In this document: positions 43,107 to 51,170 of the stretch, in pieces
Position numbering within the stretch: position 1 is the stretch's first letter
How the letters are laid out: the number at the start of each line of letters is the position of its first letter
NCBI RefSeq assembly: GCF_018613935.1
Contig: NZ_JAGGPF010000010.1
Coordinates: 62,001 to 126,000 of the forward strand
Direction of reading: 5' to 3'
DNA: 64,000 bases
DNA from: Agromyces sp. ISL-38
Lineage (GTDB): Bacteria; Actinomycetota; Actinomycetes; Actinomycetales; Microbacteriaceae
Notes under the pieces: generated by a model
What the model was told of the DNA's origin: nothing
Databases searched by the model: none
The model's input: the letters and a program-made list of their open reading frames with translations, nothing else
Program-made: the position numbers and the translations under genes

Positions 43107-44339
43107 ATGACCGACCCCGTGCGCACCATCGCCGATCGGGTGCGAACGCGGGTCCTCCGCGACGGGGTCGATCTCGCCGGCGATGAGGCGATCGCTGCAC
43201 GCTACGCCCGCGAGGAGGTGCGCCGTTACAGCGAGCGCGCGCTCGCGGGGGCGCATGCCCAGTTGGGCGACGAGCACGGCACTGCGCGCGAGGTCGTGGC
43301 ATCCATCACCGGGTACGGGCCGCTGCAGCCGTACTTCGATGATCCGGGCGTCGAAGAGATCTGGATCAACTCGCCCACACGGGTGTTCGTCGCTCGCGAC
43401 GGCGTGGCCGAGCTCACGACCGTCGTGCTCTCCGACCGCGAGGTCCGCGAGCTCGTCGAGCGGATGCTGCAGCACTCGGGCCGGCGCGTCGACCTCTCGT
43501 CTCCCTTCGTCGATGCGTCCCTGCCCGACGGCTCGCGCCTGCACGTCGCGATCCCCGACGTCGCTCGTGCGCACTGGGCGGTCAACATCCGCAAGTTCCA
43601 GCGCCGCATCCGCTCGCTCGCGCAGCTCGTCGAGCTCGGCTCGGTCACGCCGCAGGCATCGGAGTTCCTGCGCATGGCCGTGCTGGCCGGCACGAACATC
43701 CTGGTGTCTGGGGCGACGCACACGGGCAAGACCACGATGCTGAACTCGCTCATGTCGAGCGCTCGCACGGGCGACCGCGTGGTCACCGTCGAGGAGACGT
43801 TCGAGCTCGACCTCGACGTACGCGATCTCGTGTCGTTGCAGTGCCGCCAGCCGAGTCTCGAGGGCACCGGCGAGATCACCCTGCGCCGGCTCATCAAAGA
43901 GGCGCTGCGCATGCGGCCCGATCGTCTGATCGTCGGCGAGGTGCGCGAAGCCGAAAGCCTCGACCTGCTCATCGCGCTCAACTCCGGGCTGCCCGGCATG
44001 TGCACGATCCACGCGAACTCCGCGCGCGACGCCCTCGTGAAGCTCTGCACCCTTCCGCTCCTCGCCGGCCGCAACATCGACTCCTCGTTCGTCGTGCCGA
44101 CCGTCGCGAGTTGCATCGACCTCGTCGTACACCTCGCGATCGACCGCGACGGCAGACGCCGCGTGGCGGAGATCACCTCCCCGACCGGAGGAATCACCGG
44201 GGCGGCCGTCGAGGCCGACCCGATCTTCGCGACCAGGGCGGGGCTCCTCGTCGCCACGGGGGGCCGCCCGGCCCGTCTCGAGAAGTTCGACGCGGCCGGA
44301 CTCGATCCCGAGATCGTGCTCGCTCGAGGTGCCCGATGA
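43107..44339 (+). CDS. tadA: Tad/Flp pilus assembly ATPase TadA (CpaF family)
   Basis: 410 residues. The N-terminal helical domain leads to ITGYGPLQPYFDDPGVEEIW, a CpaF signature. The RecA-like domain has Walker A GATHTGKTT (202-210), an Asp box RVVTVEETFEL, Walker B-region MRPDRLIVGEVREAE, and the His box MCTIHANSARDAL. It powers pilin assembly at the membrane. The Walker A has His where Gly-Ser is common, which is tolerated in the family. It overlaps tadB by 4 bp. Confidence 0.93.
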   Translation: MTDPVRTIADRVRTRVLRDGVDLAGDEAIAARYAREEVRRYSERALAGAHAQLGDEHGTAREVVASITGYGPLQPYFDDPGVEEIWINSPTRVFVARDGVAELTTVVLSDREVRELVERMLQHSGRRVDLSSPFVDASLPDGSRLHVAIPDVARAHWAVNIRKFQRRIRSLAQLVELGSVTPQASEFLRMAVLAGTNILVSGATHTGKTTMLNSLMSSARTGDRVVTVEETFELDLDVRDLVSLQCRQPSLEGTGEITLRRLIKEALRMRPDRLIVGEVREAESLDLLIALNSGLPGMCTIHANSARDALVKLCTLPLLAGRNIDSSFVVPTVASCIDLVVHLAIDRDGRRRVAEITSPTGGITGAAVEADPIFATRAGLLVATGGRPARLEKFDAAGLDPEIVLARGAR

Positions 44340-45196
44340 GCCTCATGCTCGGTGCGCTCCTCGGTCTCGGCGTGCTGCTCGCGTTCTCCCCGCTGCTCTG
44401 GCCGACGCGCGAAACGGTGCGTTCGGGTCCCGCCGCCGGTGCACGCATCCGCGACGAGCTCGCGTTGGCGGGTCTCGGCGGCGTCCCAGTCCCGGTCGTC
44501 GTCGCGGTGGCGGCACTCCTCACCGTGGTCGGAGCGGCGCTCGCCCAGGCAGTGCTCGCGATCCCGGTGCTTACCGTGGTCGCCGGTGTGCTCGGCGGAG
44601 CACTCCTGCCGCTGCTCATCCGTGCGCGCGCAACTCGCCGGCGTGCGGCGAATCGCGCCGTCTGGCCCGACGTCGTCGACCACCTCGTCGCGTCGGTTCG
44701 TGCGGGGATGTCGCTGCCCGAGAGCGTCGGCGCCCTCGCCGAGCTCGGTCCGGCCGCCACACGAAGCGCGTTCGCGGCATTCGACGTCGACTACCGCCGC
44801 ACCGGAAACTTCTCGCTCTGCCTCGACCGACTGAAGGCAGCGCTCGCCGATCCGGTCGCCGATCGCATCCTCGAGACGCTCCGGATGGCCCGTGAGGTCG
44901 GCGGCAGCGACGTGACCGCTGTGCTCCGCGGCCTCGCGGGCTACCTTCGCGAAGATGCCGCGCTCCGCGCCGAGGTCGTCGCCCGCCAATCGTGGATCCG
45001 CAACGCCGCACGCCTCGGCGTGGCGGCACCGTGGCTCCTCCTGATCGTGCTCGCCTCGCGGCGCGAGACGCTCGTGGCGTATGACTCGCCGGCCGGCACC
45101 GTGCTCATCATCGCCGGCGTCGTCGTCACGATCGTCGCCTACCAGGCCATGATCGCTCTCGGCCGACTTCCCGAGGAGCGCCGATGGTTCCACTGA
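44336..45196 (+). CDS. tadB: Tad pilus membrane protein TadB (GspF-like)
   Basis: 286 residues from an ATG overlapping tadA (ATGA). Two N-terminal helices, a GspF-type cytoplasmic domain (VWPDVVDHLVASVRAGMSLP, ETLRMAREVGGSDVTAVLRG) and two C-terminal helices are visible. It forms the inner-membrane platform with TadC. Confidence 0.88.
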   Translation: MSLMLGALLGLGVLLAFSPLLWPTRETVRSGPAAGARIRDELALAGLGGVPVPVVVAVAALLTVVGAALAQAVLAIPVLTVVAGVLGGALLPLLIRARATRRRAANRAVWPDVVDHLVASVRAGMSLPESVGALAELGPAATRSAFAAFDVDYRRTGNFSLCLDRLKAALADPVADRILETLRMAREVGGSDVTAVLRGLAGYLREDAALRAEVVARQSWIRNAARLGVAAPWLLLIVLASRRETLVAYDSPAGTVLIIAGVVVTIVAYQAMIALGRLPEERRWFH

Positions 45197-46131
45197 ACGC
45201 GATCGGCGCGATCGGCGTGCTCCTCGGTGCCGTGCTCGGCCTCGGCATGTGGCTCATCGTCTCCGCCGTGCCGCGCATCGGCAGGCCTCGGCTCGTCGAG
45301 CGCGTCGCGCCGTACGTGGCCGACATCTCGAGCGAGGCACGAGCGATCCTCGAACGCCGGCCCAGCGATCCAACGCCGGTGCTCGGCGTGATGGTCGCGC
45401 CGGCGGCGCGGTGGCTCCGTCGGATGCTCTCGGAGTGGCTCGGCGGGAACGAGACGATCGCGCGTCGGCTACGGCAGGCCGGGTCGACCTCCAGCGTCGA
45501 GCGGTTCCGCGGCGAACAGCTCGCTTGGGGCGCGGCGGCATTCGCGATTGCGCTGGCGCTCGCCTTGCTGTCGCCGGCGTTCGGAACTCTGCCCTCGGTC
45601 GTGCGCGTTGCGATGCCATTCCTCGCAGCGGCACTCGGCGCCGTTGTGCGCGATTGGTTCTTGCAACGACGAGCTCGACGCCGGTTGTCGCGCATCTCCG
45701 ACGAGATGCCGACGGTGCTCGAGTTCCTCACCCTCAGCCTCACGGCCGGCGAAGGGATGCTCGACGCGATCCGACGCATCGCGAAGGCCGGGTCGGGGGA
45801 GCTTCCGCGCGAGTTCGCAGGAGTCGTGGCATCCGTCGGCACCGGCGTTCCGCTCAGCCAGGCACTCACCGAGCTCCGCGACGGGCTCGACCACCCGGCG
45901 CTCTCTCGTGCGCTCGACCAGGTGCTCGGCGCGCTCGACCGCGGTGCGCCGCTCGCCGGCGTGCTGCGGTCGCAAGCGGGCGATGCGCGTGACGAGGCGA
46001 AGCGCACCATCATCGAGCTCGCGGGCCGCAAGGAAATCGCGATGCTGGTTCCGCTGATCTTCTTGATTTTGCCGGTGACGGTCGCGTTCGCACTGTTCCC
46101 GGGATACCTCGTGCTGCAGACGGGGTTCTGA
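45184..46131 (+). CDS. tadC: Tad pilus membrane protein TadC (GspF-like)
   Basis: 315 residues, overlapping tadB by 13 bp. The GspF domain carries ISDEMPTVLEFLTLSLTAGE and the later LAGRKEIAMLVPLIFLILPV with FALFPGYLVL, typical of TadC. Partner of TadB in the membrane platform. Confidence 0.88.
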   Translation: MVPLNAIGAIGVLLGAVLGLGMWLIVSAVPRIGRPRLVERVAPYVADISSEARAILERRPSDPTPVLGVMVAPAARWLRRMLSEWLGGNETIARRLRQAGSTSSVERFRGEQLAWGAAAFAIALALALLSPAFGTLPSVVRVAMPFLAAALGAVVRDWFLQRRARRRLSRISDEMPTVLEFLTLSLTAGEGMLDAIRRIAKAGSGELPREFAGVVASVGTGVPLSQALTELRDGLDHPALSRALDQVLGALDRGAPLAGVLRSQAGDARDEAKRTIIELAGRKEIAMLVPLIFLILPVTVAFALFPGYLVLQTGF

Positions 46132-46185
46132 TGGCACGGCGCTCGAGCTCTGCAACTCGCAATGGACTCACCGAAGGGAATGCAC

Positions 46186-46353
46186 ATGGGGAACTGGATC
46201 ACCGAGCGCTTGCGAGACGAACGCGGCGACGTGCCGGGATGGGTGCTCATAACCCTGATGACCGCCGGCCTCGTCATCGTCATCTGGGGGCTCGCCGGGC
46301 CCGCGTTGTCTGGCGTCTTCGACCAAGCGATCAATCGCGTGATCGGGTTCTGA
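46186..46353 (+). CDS. Flp-type small pilin
   Basis: 55 residues from the ATG at 46186, chosen for GAAGGGAA upstream; earlier in-frame ATGs exist at 46162 and 46180. The layout is a short charged leader (WITERLRDERGD) followed by one hydrophobic helix (VPGWVLITLMTAGLVIVIWG), as in type IVb pilins cut after Gly by a prepilin peptidase. It is likely the major pilus subunit. The peptidase is not encoded in the window. Confidence 0.75.
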   Translation: MGNWITERLRDERGDVPGWVLITLMTAGLVIVIWGLAGPALSGVFDQAINRVIGF

Positions 46354-46385
46354 GCGCTGGGGTTCTGAGGCGTTCGCCTCGCTCG

Positions 46386-46778
46386 GTGCTCACTGCGCTC
46401 GCGCGCGACGAGCGTGGATCCGCCGTCGCCGAGTTCACGCTCGTCGGGGTGCTGCTCACGGTGCTCGCGCTCGCCGTGGTGCAGCTCGCGCTCGCCCTGC
46501 ACGTGCGCAACACACTCCTCGATGCGGCGGCCGAGGGAGCGAGGTACGCCGCGCTCGCCGGCTCGTCCGCAGCCGATGGAGTCGCGCGCACGAAGGATCT
46601 CATCGGCGCCGCCATCTCGGCAGAGTATGCGCAGGATGTCGCGGCGGCGCAGTCCTCGATCGGCGGCGTTCCGGTGGTCGCCGTGACCGTCCGCGCGACG
46701 CTGCCGGTCATCGGATTGCTCGGCGTCGAACGCGGACTGGAGGTGACGGGGCATGCGGCAGTCGAATCGTTCGACTAA
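46386..46778 (+). CDS. TadE-like pseudopilin
   Basis: About 130 residues from a GTG at 46386 (no strong ribosome site; translation may couple from the pilin). DERGSAVAEFTLVGVLLTVL is the classic TadE N-terminus: charged leader, Gly-Ser, Glu, then a single helix. The rest is a small extracellular domain. Overlaps the next gene by 26 bp. Confidence 0.75.
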   Translation: MLTALARDERGSAVAEFTLVGVLLTVLALAVVQLALALHVRNTLLDAAAEGARYAALAGSSAADGVARTKDLIGAAISAEYAQDVAAAQSSIGGVPVVAVTVRATLPVIGLLGVERGLEVTGHAAVESFD

Positions 46779-47259
46779 GTGGCGCAGGCCGCGGTGGACG
46801 CGATTTCTGGCGGCTCGGCTCGCCCTCGTAGCTTCCGAACGCGGCTCGGCGTCGCTCGAGTTCCTCACCGTCGGCATCATCCTGCTCGTTCCGCTCGTCT
46901 ACCTCGTGCTCGCCGTGGCGGCGATCCAGGGTGGTGCGCTCGCCGTCGAGGGTGCCGCCCGACAGGCCGCGCGCGTCGCCGTGCAGGCGAGTGCCGAAGG
47001 GGCAGCGGATGCTGCGGTGGAGCGCGCGGTGCGGGTGACGCTCGCCGACTACGGGGTCGATGCCGATGCGGCATCCGTCACCATCGAGTGCAGCGCGACC
47101 GACTGCCTCGAGCCCGGAAGCCGCATTCGTGTCTCGGTCGCAGCCCGAGTCAGCCTGCCGCTCGTGCCCGACTTCCTCTCGCTCGATGCGGTGGGCAGCG
47201 TGCCGCTCGAGGCGAGCGCAACCCAGACCGTGTCGCGGTTCGCGCGGAGCGGTTCATGA
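46753..47259 (+). CDS. Second TadE-like pseudopilin
   Basis: 168 residues. After a basic leader, SERGSASLEFLTVGIILLVP gives the TadE-like membrane segment. The exterior part has two Cys in IECSATDCLEPGS that may form a disulphide. The start overlaps the previous gene and the end overlaps the next (ATGA), so all are one transcript. Confidence 0.75.
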   Translation: MRQSNRSTKWRRPRWTRFLAARLALVASERGSASLEFLTVGIILLVPLVYLVLAVAAIQGGALAVEGAARQAARVAVQASAEGAADAAVERAVRVTLADYGVDADAASVTIECSATDCLEPGSRIRVSVAARVSLPLVPDFLSLDAVGSVPLEASATQTVSRFARSGS

Positions 47260-47705
47260 TGCGACGCCTCCGCGCGGCCCTGGCCCGTGATGAGCAGGGA
47301 TCGACGCTGCTCCTCACGATCTTCTACTGCTTCCTCGGGCTCTCGCTCGTGCTCGTCGTGGTCTCGGCGACGTCGCTGTACCTCGAGCGCAAGCGGCTCT
47401 TCACACTCGCCGACGGCGCGGCTCTCGCGGGAGCCGAGGCGTGGAGCCTCGACACGGTGCGCCTCGACGGCGACCGCCTCTCGCTCGAACTCGACTCCGC
47501 CGGCGTCCAGCACGCCGTCGCCGAATACCTCGGCGATGCCGCGCACAGCCTCGAGGATGTCGCGGTCGTGCGGGCGGCATCCGACGATGGGCAGAGTGCG
47601 ACCGTCACGCTGCGCGCCGTCTGGTACGCGCCCGTCCACACCGAGCTCCTGCCGATCGCGGTGCCGATCGAGGTGACCGCAACCGCCCGGTCGGTGTTCC
47701 ACTGA
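47256..47705 (+). CDS. TadG-like pilus-assembly protein (Rv3654c-type)
   Basis: 149 residues from an ATG that overlaps the preceding stop. DEQGSTLLLTIFYCFLGLSL is the membrane anchor and RLFTLADGAALAGAEAW matches the TadG/helicase-secretion-neighbour proteins found at the ends of actinobacterial tad operons. The stop lies in a 15-bp tandem repeat. Confidence 0.75.
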   Translation: MMRRLRAALARDEQGSTLLLTIFYCFLGLSLVLVVVSATSLYLERKRLFTLADGAALAGAEAWSLDTVRLDGDRLSLELDSAGVQHAVAEYLGDAAHSLEDVAVVRAASDDGQSATVTLRAVWYAPVHTELLPIAVPIEVTATARSVFH

Positions 47706-47757
47706 TCGCCGTTTCATTGATCGCCGTTTCACTGATCGCCGTTTCACTGATCGCTCG
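47703..47757. repeat. 15-bp tandem repeat after the tad operon
   Basis: TGATCGCCGTTTCAC is present three times in a row (47703-47747, first unit ending CAT) with a partial fourth unit TGATCGC. Each unit starts with TGA, and the first supplies the stop codon of the tadG-like gene, so slippage leaves that protein unchanged. It lies just before the PPOX gene. Confidence 0.85.
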
Positions 47758-47778
47758 GGAATGCGGTTGACTGAAGCG

Positions 47779-48213
47779 ATGAGTATCGAACGTTCCGACC
47801 ATGTCGCCCGTGTCACCAGCCTGCCGCTCACTGATCACTTCACCCGCATCCTCTCCGCGCCCGTCTTCGGCCACCTCGCCACGGTGCGGCCCGACGGCAG
47901 CGTGCAGGTGAACCCCATGTGGTTCGAGTTCGACGGCGACGCCGGCGTCATCCGCTTCACTCACACGACGAAGCGCGCGAAGTTCCGCCACTTGCAGGCG
48001 AACCCGCTCATGACGCTCGAGGCGATCGATCCTGCGAACCCCTTCAAATACGTCGAGGTGCGCGGGCGTCTCATCGAGGTCATCCCTGATCCTGAGGGCG
48101 CGTTCTACGTGCATCTCGGCCAGCGCTACGGCAACCCAGACCAGCAGGCGCCCGCCGACAAGGACGACCGCGTCATCCTCGTGATGAGCGTCGAGAAGGT
48201 CAACGGTCGCTGA
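47779..48213 (+). CDS. PPOX-class F420-dependent oxidoreductase
   Basis: 144 residues from the ATG at 47779; an in-frame ATG at 47761 is possible. The split beta-barrel signature is clear: FGHLATVRPDGSVQVNPMWF, the TTKRAKFRHLQANP phosphate-binding stretch, and VEVRGRLIEVIPDPEG. Such proteins reduce small substrates with F420H2 or FMN. Confidence 0.88.
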   Translation: MSIERSDHVARVTSLPLTDHFTRILSAPVFGHLATVRPDGSVQVNPMWFEFDGDAGVIRFTHTTKRAKFRHLQANPLMTLEAIDPANPFKYVEVRGRLIEVIPDPEGAFYVHLGQRYGNPDQQAPADKDDRVILVMSVEKVNGR

Positions 48214-48217
48214 CATC

Positions 48218-48502
48218 ATGACCGAAGGCGCGCCGAAGCGGGGCCCCGGCTCGGGCGGCCCGCGCTATTCGTGGAAAGCCGTGACCGCGCTCGTGCTTGC
48301 CGTCGGTGCGCTGTTGATGCCGGCAATCTTGGCACTCGCACTCGCCGCCGTGGCCCTCGTGCTCGGGCTGGTCGCGCGTCGCGAGCTCAAACGCGAGCCG
48401 TCGCTGACCGGGGGAGCGCTCGCGCTCGCCGCCGTGATCGTCGCCGCGTTCGTGCTCGTCTTCGACGTCATCCTCCTCGCCCTGCCTGCACCTCCAGGCT
48501 GA
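48218..48502 (+). CDS. Small membrane protein (DUF4190-like)
   Basis: 94 residues, 5 bp after the PPOX gene. Two to three hydrophobic helices (AVTALVLAVGALLMPAILAL, VALVLGLVARRELKRE and VIVAAFVLVFDVILLAL) follow a Gly/Pro-rich N-terminus, the DUF4190 layout. Function unknown. Confidence 0.6.
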   Translation: MTEGAPKRGPGSGGPRYSWKAVTALVLAVGALLMPAILALALAAVALVLGLVARRELKREPSLTGGALALAAVIVAAFVLVFDVILLALPAPPG

Positions 48503-48579
48503 CGCCGACCGGTTGAACGGCGTCGGCCGGCCACGGGCAACGCGATGACGGATGCCGCCGAAACTCCTCCGCGCGTCAT

Positions 48580-48705
48580 CCGTGTGAAGCGGGAAGATGG
48601 GTGGCATGGCGACCGACGCGCTCAACGAAGACGCCGACCACCTCTACGGGCTCGCGCCCGAGGAGTTCACCGCGGCGCGCAACGCCCGCGTTCGCGAGCT
48701 GAAGG
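48580..48705 (+). pseudogene. Truncated copy of the 5' end of the coiled-coil gene at 50251
   Basis: About 126 bp here closely match 50225-50350, including the upstream CCGTGTGAAGCGGGAAG and the first 30 codons (ATDALNEDADHLYGLAPEEF). After AREVK/RELKA the two diverge sharply. No downstream part of the gene follows, so this is a broken copy joined to unrelated sequence. Confidence 0.8.
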
Positions 48706-48835
48706 CCTGTTCTGGAGGGCATGAAGCTCTCCGCGACGCGTTCGAGCGCCTTGACCATGCCACGCAAGTTGACGTCGTCCACAAGGCAGAACAGATGGAA
48801 CGGGACGGCATCGGCGCTGTCATCTACGGCGAAAA

Positions 48836-49041
48836 AGACTTCCCGAGTCGCTCGTGCCACCCTCGTACGCGGCGTTCGACGTGCTGGCCGTGGGCGGTCG
48901 AGACATCCGTCACGCCCCGCTCGAGCGGCGTCAGGCGCTGCTCGAGGAGCTGGCGGCCGAGTGGCATCCGCCCCTCAATCTCTTGCCTGTCACGCAGGAC
49001 GTCGAGGAGGCGCGGGAGTGGTTCGAGTCGATGCCGGCCGT
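48836..49041 (+). pseudogene. Internal fragment of an ATP-dependent DNA ligase
   Basis: The frame reads PPSYAAFDVLAVGGRDIRHA, then PLERRQALLEEL and PVTQDVEEAREWFESM. This matches the AFDLLA...PVTTD...AREWF segment in the adenylation domain of LigC/LigD-type ligases. The KxDG motif and everything before and after are missing. The sequence from 48706 to 48835 is unassigned, though a minus-strand frame there (FFAVDDSADAVPFHLF) also looks protein-like. Confidence 0.6.
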
Positions 49042-49143
49042 ACCTCTCGGGCGGCAGATGGGACGGCGACATTCGTGGGGTCTCCTGACGCGTAAGGCGA
49101 GGTATCCGGCGGCAGGATCTTCGTTGGGGGATACGCTCGTGGC

Positions 49144-49392
49144 ATGAGAGCGGAGCGACGCCGGCGGGTTCTTCTATTCGTCCTGCTCGCAGGGGTCCCA
49201 TTGGCGTTTGGCGCGGCGATTCTGTACTACGCATTCGACGTCCAAGAGCCTTGGGTCCGCCTCATTCTCGTGGTCGGAACCGTCCTCATGGTGGCGCTCG
49301 GTGTAGTGATTGAAGTGAGTATCAGACGCAACGTGCGGGATGCGGCGCGTAGGCGACGCGAACTTCGAACGGATTCCCCGGATCCTTGGTAA
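49144..49392 (+). CDS. Small two-helix membrane protein
   Basis: 82 residues. A basic N-terminus (RAERRRRV) is followed by two hydrophobic segments (LLFVLLAGVPLAFGAAILYY and LILVVGTVLMVALGVVIEV) and a basic tail. A TACGCT box ends six bases before the ATG, suggesting a leaderless transcript. The 3' end overlaps a broken minus-strand frame, so one of the two may not be real. Confidence 0.5.
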   Translation: MRAERRRRVLLFVLLAGVPLAFGAAILYYAFDVQEPWVRLILVVGTVLMVALGVVIEVSIRRNVRDAARRRRELRTDSPDPW

Positions 49393-49523
49393 GCCTGTCG
49401 AACATCGCCAAGGTACGGGTGACGAGGCGCTCGCGTACGGATTCGGACATAGCGGCGATTCTTTCGACGACGGCCGCGGCACCCTCAAGCAACCTGCTCC
49501 CTGGTGGTCTTGGCGGTATTCAT
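49322..49523 (-). pseudogene. Frameshifted small protein gene
   Basis: A minus-strand ATG at 49523 gives MNTAKTTREQVA and a stop. One base out of register the frame continues as LLEGAAAVVERIAAMSESVR, then RERLVTRTLAMFDRL and GNPFEVRVAYAP up to a stop at 49322. The two pieces join naturally, so a single-base frameshift is likely. Family not recognised. Confidence 0.35.
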
Positions 49524-49584
49524 CTTTGAGAACCTAGCCAGAGTGGTCGCGTGCGGCCGCGACTAGCATGCGCTGGGTTGCGCC

Positions 49585-49770
49585 TTACGCTGCCTCAGGT
49601 TGTGCCTTCCTCCGCACAACGCCGGGCGCGCGGCCGGATTGGGTCAAGCCGAGATCACCGCGAACCTTCGTGACCGTCGCCTGCGAGAGGCCGATGAGCT
49701 TCGCGACCCGGGAGTCGGAGACCCGCTCGGCGTTCAATGCGGCGATACTGGCGCGCACCTCATCGGTCAC
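49585..49770 (-). CDS. Small helix-turn-helix protein
   Basis: 61 residues from a GTG with GAGG upstream. RVSDSRVAKLIGLSQATVTK forms a helix-turn-helix of the type found in small regulators and recombinase ends, followed by a basic tail (RAPGVVRRKAQPEAA). It lies 6 bp after another small minus-strand ORF. It may be a remnant of a mobile element. Confidence 0.4.
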   Translation of the reverse strand: MTDEVRASIAALNAERVSDSRVAKLIGLSQATVTKVRGDLGLTQSGRAPGVVRRKAQPEAA

Positions 49771-49776
49771 CTTGCC

Positions 49777-49935
49777 TCACTGTCGCCGCTTGGGAGCGAG
49801 CGCGCGGGCGATCGCCTGTTCGAGAAGCTTCCCCGCCGTCATGTTCAACCGCTCGCGCGTCGGCAGAAGCTGCCACCAGAGCGCCGGGTCCAACCGCAGA
49901 TGCAGCGCCCCGTTCGGAGAGGCCTTCCCCGGCAC
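49777..49935 (-). CDS. Small hypothetical protein upstream of the HTH gene
   Basis: 52 residues from a GTG at 49935 with GGAAAGG just upstream. It reads ALHLRLDPALWWQLLPTRER, then KLLEQAIARALAPKRRQ: a strand followed by amphipathic helices, somewhat like ribbon-helix-helix proteins. Same strand as, and 6 bp before, the HTH protein, so a small operon or the remains of one. Family unknown. Confidence 0.35.
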   Translation of the reverse strand: MPGKASPNGALHLRLDPALWWQLLPTRERLNMTAGKLLEQAIARALAPKRRQ

Positions 49936-49962
49936 GCGCCTTTCCCCGGGATGGTGTGCGCG

Positions 49963-50068
49963 TTACGACAGTAGGCTGAGCCCGTTCCGGACGATCCGGT
50001 CGGCGAGCTCATCCGGGCTCACGTCGAGCCGGTTGCACCAGTCGAGGAACCACGAGAAGTCTCGGCGG
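49963..50068 (-). pseudogene. Protein C-terminal remnant
   Basis: On the minus strand, between an in-frame TGA and the TAA at 49963, a frame reads RDFSWFLDWCNRLDVSP then DELADRIVRNGLSLLS. It looks like the folded end of a protein but has no start. It lies 27 bp upstream of the small minus-strand ORF pair. Confidence 0.35.
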
Positions 50069-50250
50069 GATGTTCACTGGTACCGGCACTAGTGTGTCGC
50101 CGGGTTGGGGCAGCGGTCGCGTGGCCATGCCACGGTTATGCGCGGCGCGCGGCGAACGATGAATCCCCGTCGCCACGCCGCGCGCGAGCCAGATCAGATG
50201 TCACCTACTCGTGCAGCACATCCTCCGTGTGAAGCGGGAAGATGGGTGGC

Positions 50251-51153
50251 ATGGCGACCGACGCGCTCAACGAAGACGCCGACCACCTCTACGGGCTCGC
50301 GCCCGAGGAGTTCACCGCCGCGCGAAACGCCCGCGCGCGCGAGGTGAAGCCCGATGACCGCGAGCTGGCCGCGCGCATCCAGGAACTGCGCAAGCCGTCG
50401 CCCGCGGCGTTTCTCGTCAACCAGCTCGTGCGGCGAAAGAGCGCCGAGATCGACGACGTGCTCGACCTCGGCGTCGAGCTGCGCGATGCTCAGGGCAAGG
50501 GCGATGGGCGGCAGATGAACCGGCTCGCGCGCGAGCGGCGGGGGCTCATCGGCGAGCTCCTCGACATGGCGGCGGCGATCGCCGAGGAGTTCGACCGCGA
50601 CGCCTCGCGCGCGGTGCTCGACGAGGTGGAGCAGACCCTCGCCGCGGGCACGGTCGACGAGCCGGCGGGTGATGCGCTGCGGAGCGGCCGGCTCATCCGC
50701 GGGCTCCAAGCGGTCGGGTTCGACCCCGTCGACCTCGACGGTGCGGTGGCCGGCGCTCCGGTCGCCGCGTCAGCCCGGCCGAAGCGCGAGCGTCGCGGGG
50801 CCGAGGCGGCCGAGAAGGTCGACGAGCGCGCAGCGACCGGGGAATCCGAGCGCGAAGCCCGTGAGCACGCCCAGGCGCGGGCGGAGTTCAAGGTGCGTGA
50901 GGCGCGGGCTCGCGCCGAGGAGGCCGACAGGGAACTGCAAGCCGCCACCGAACAGGCCGAGGAGGCCGAGGGCCGTCTCGAGGCGCTCCGCGACGAGCGG
51001 GAGGAGCTCAGCGCCCGGCTCGATGAGGTGCGTCGTGAGATCACCGACGCCGAACGCCGCGCGCGAATCACCGAGCGCGATCGGGGGCGCGCCGCGAAGG
51101 CAGCGGAGCAGGCGCACGGCGAGCTCGACGACGCCACGGCGAAGCGCGGCTGA
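50251..51153 (+). CDS. Coiled-coil hypothetical protein
   Basis: About 300 residues. The N-terminal 110 residues are helical (LYGLAPEEFTAARNARARE, RKPSPAAFLVNQLVRRKS), followed by a middle linker and a long Ala/Glu/Arg-rich coiled coil (about 195-300, for example REARARAEEADRELQAATEQ). No enzymatic motif, signal or membrane helix is seen. A truncated copy of its 5' end lies at 48580-48705. I recognise no named family. Confidence 0.75.
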   Translation: MATDALNEDADHLYGLAPEEFTAARNARAREVKPDDRELAARIQELRKPSPAAFLVNQLVRRKSAEIDDVLDLGVELRDAQGKGDGRQMNRLARERRGLIGELLDMAAAIAEEFDRDASRAVLDEVEQTLAAGTVDEPAGDALRSGRLIRGLQAVGFDPVDLDGAVAGAPVAASARPKRERRGAEAAEKVDERAATGESEREAREHAQARAEFKVREARARAEEADRELQAATEQAEEAEGRLEALRDEREELSARLDEVRREITDAERRARITERDRGRAAKAAEQAHGELDDATAKRG

Positions 51154-51170
51154 CACGCTCGCAGTGCAGA

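Noticed and set aside
47703..47757. CRISPR-like array.
   Set aside because: The units are directly adjacent with no spacers and no cas genes are present.
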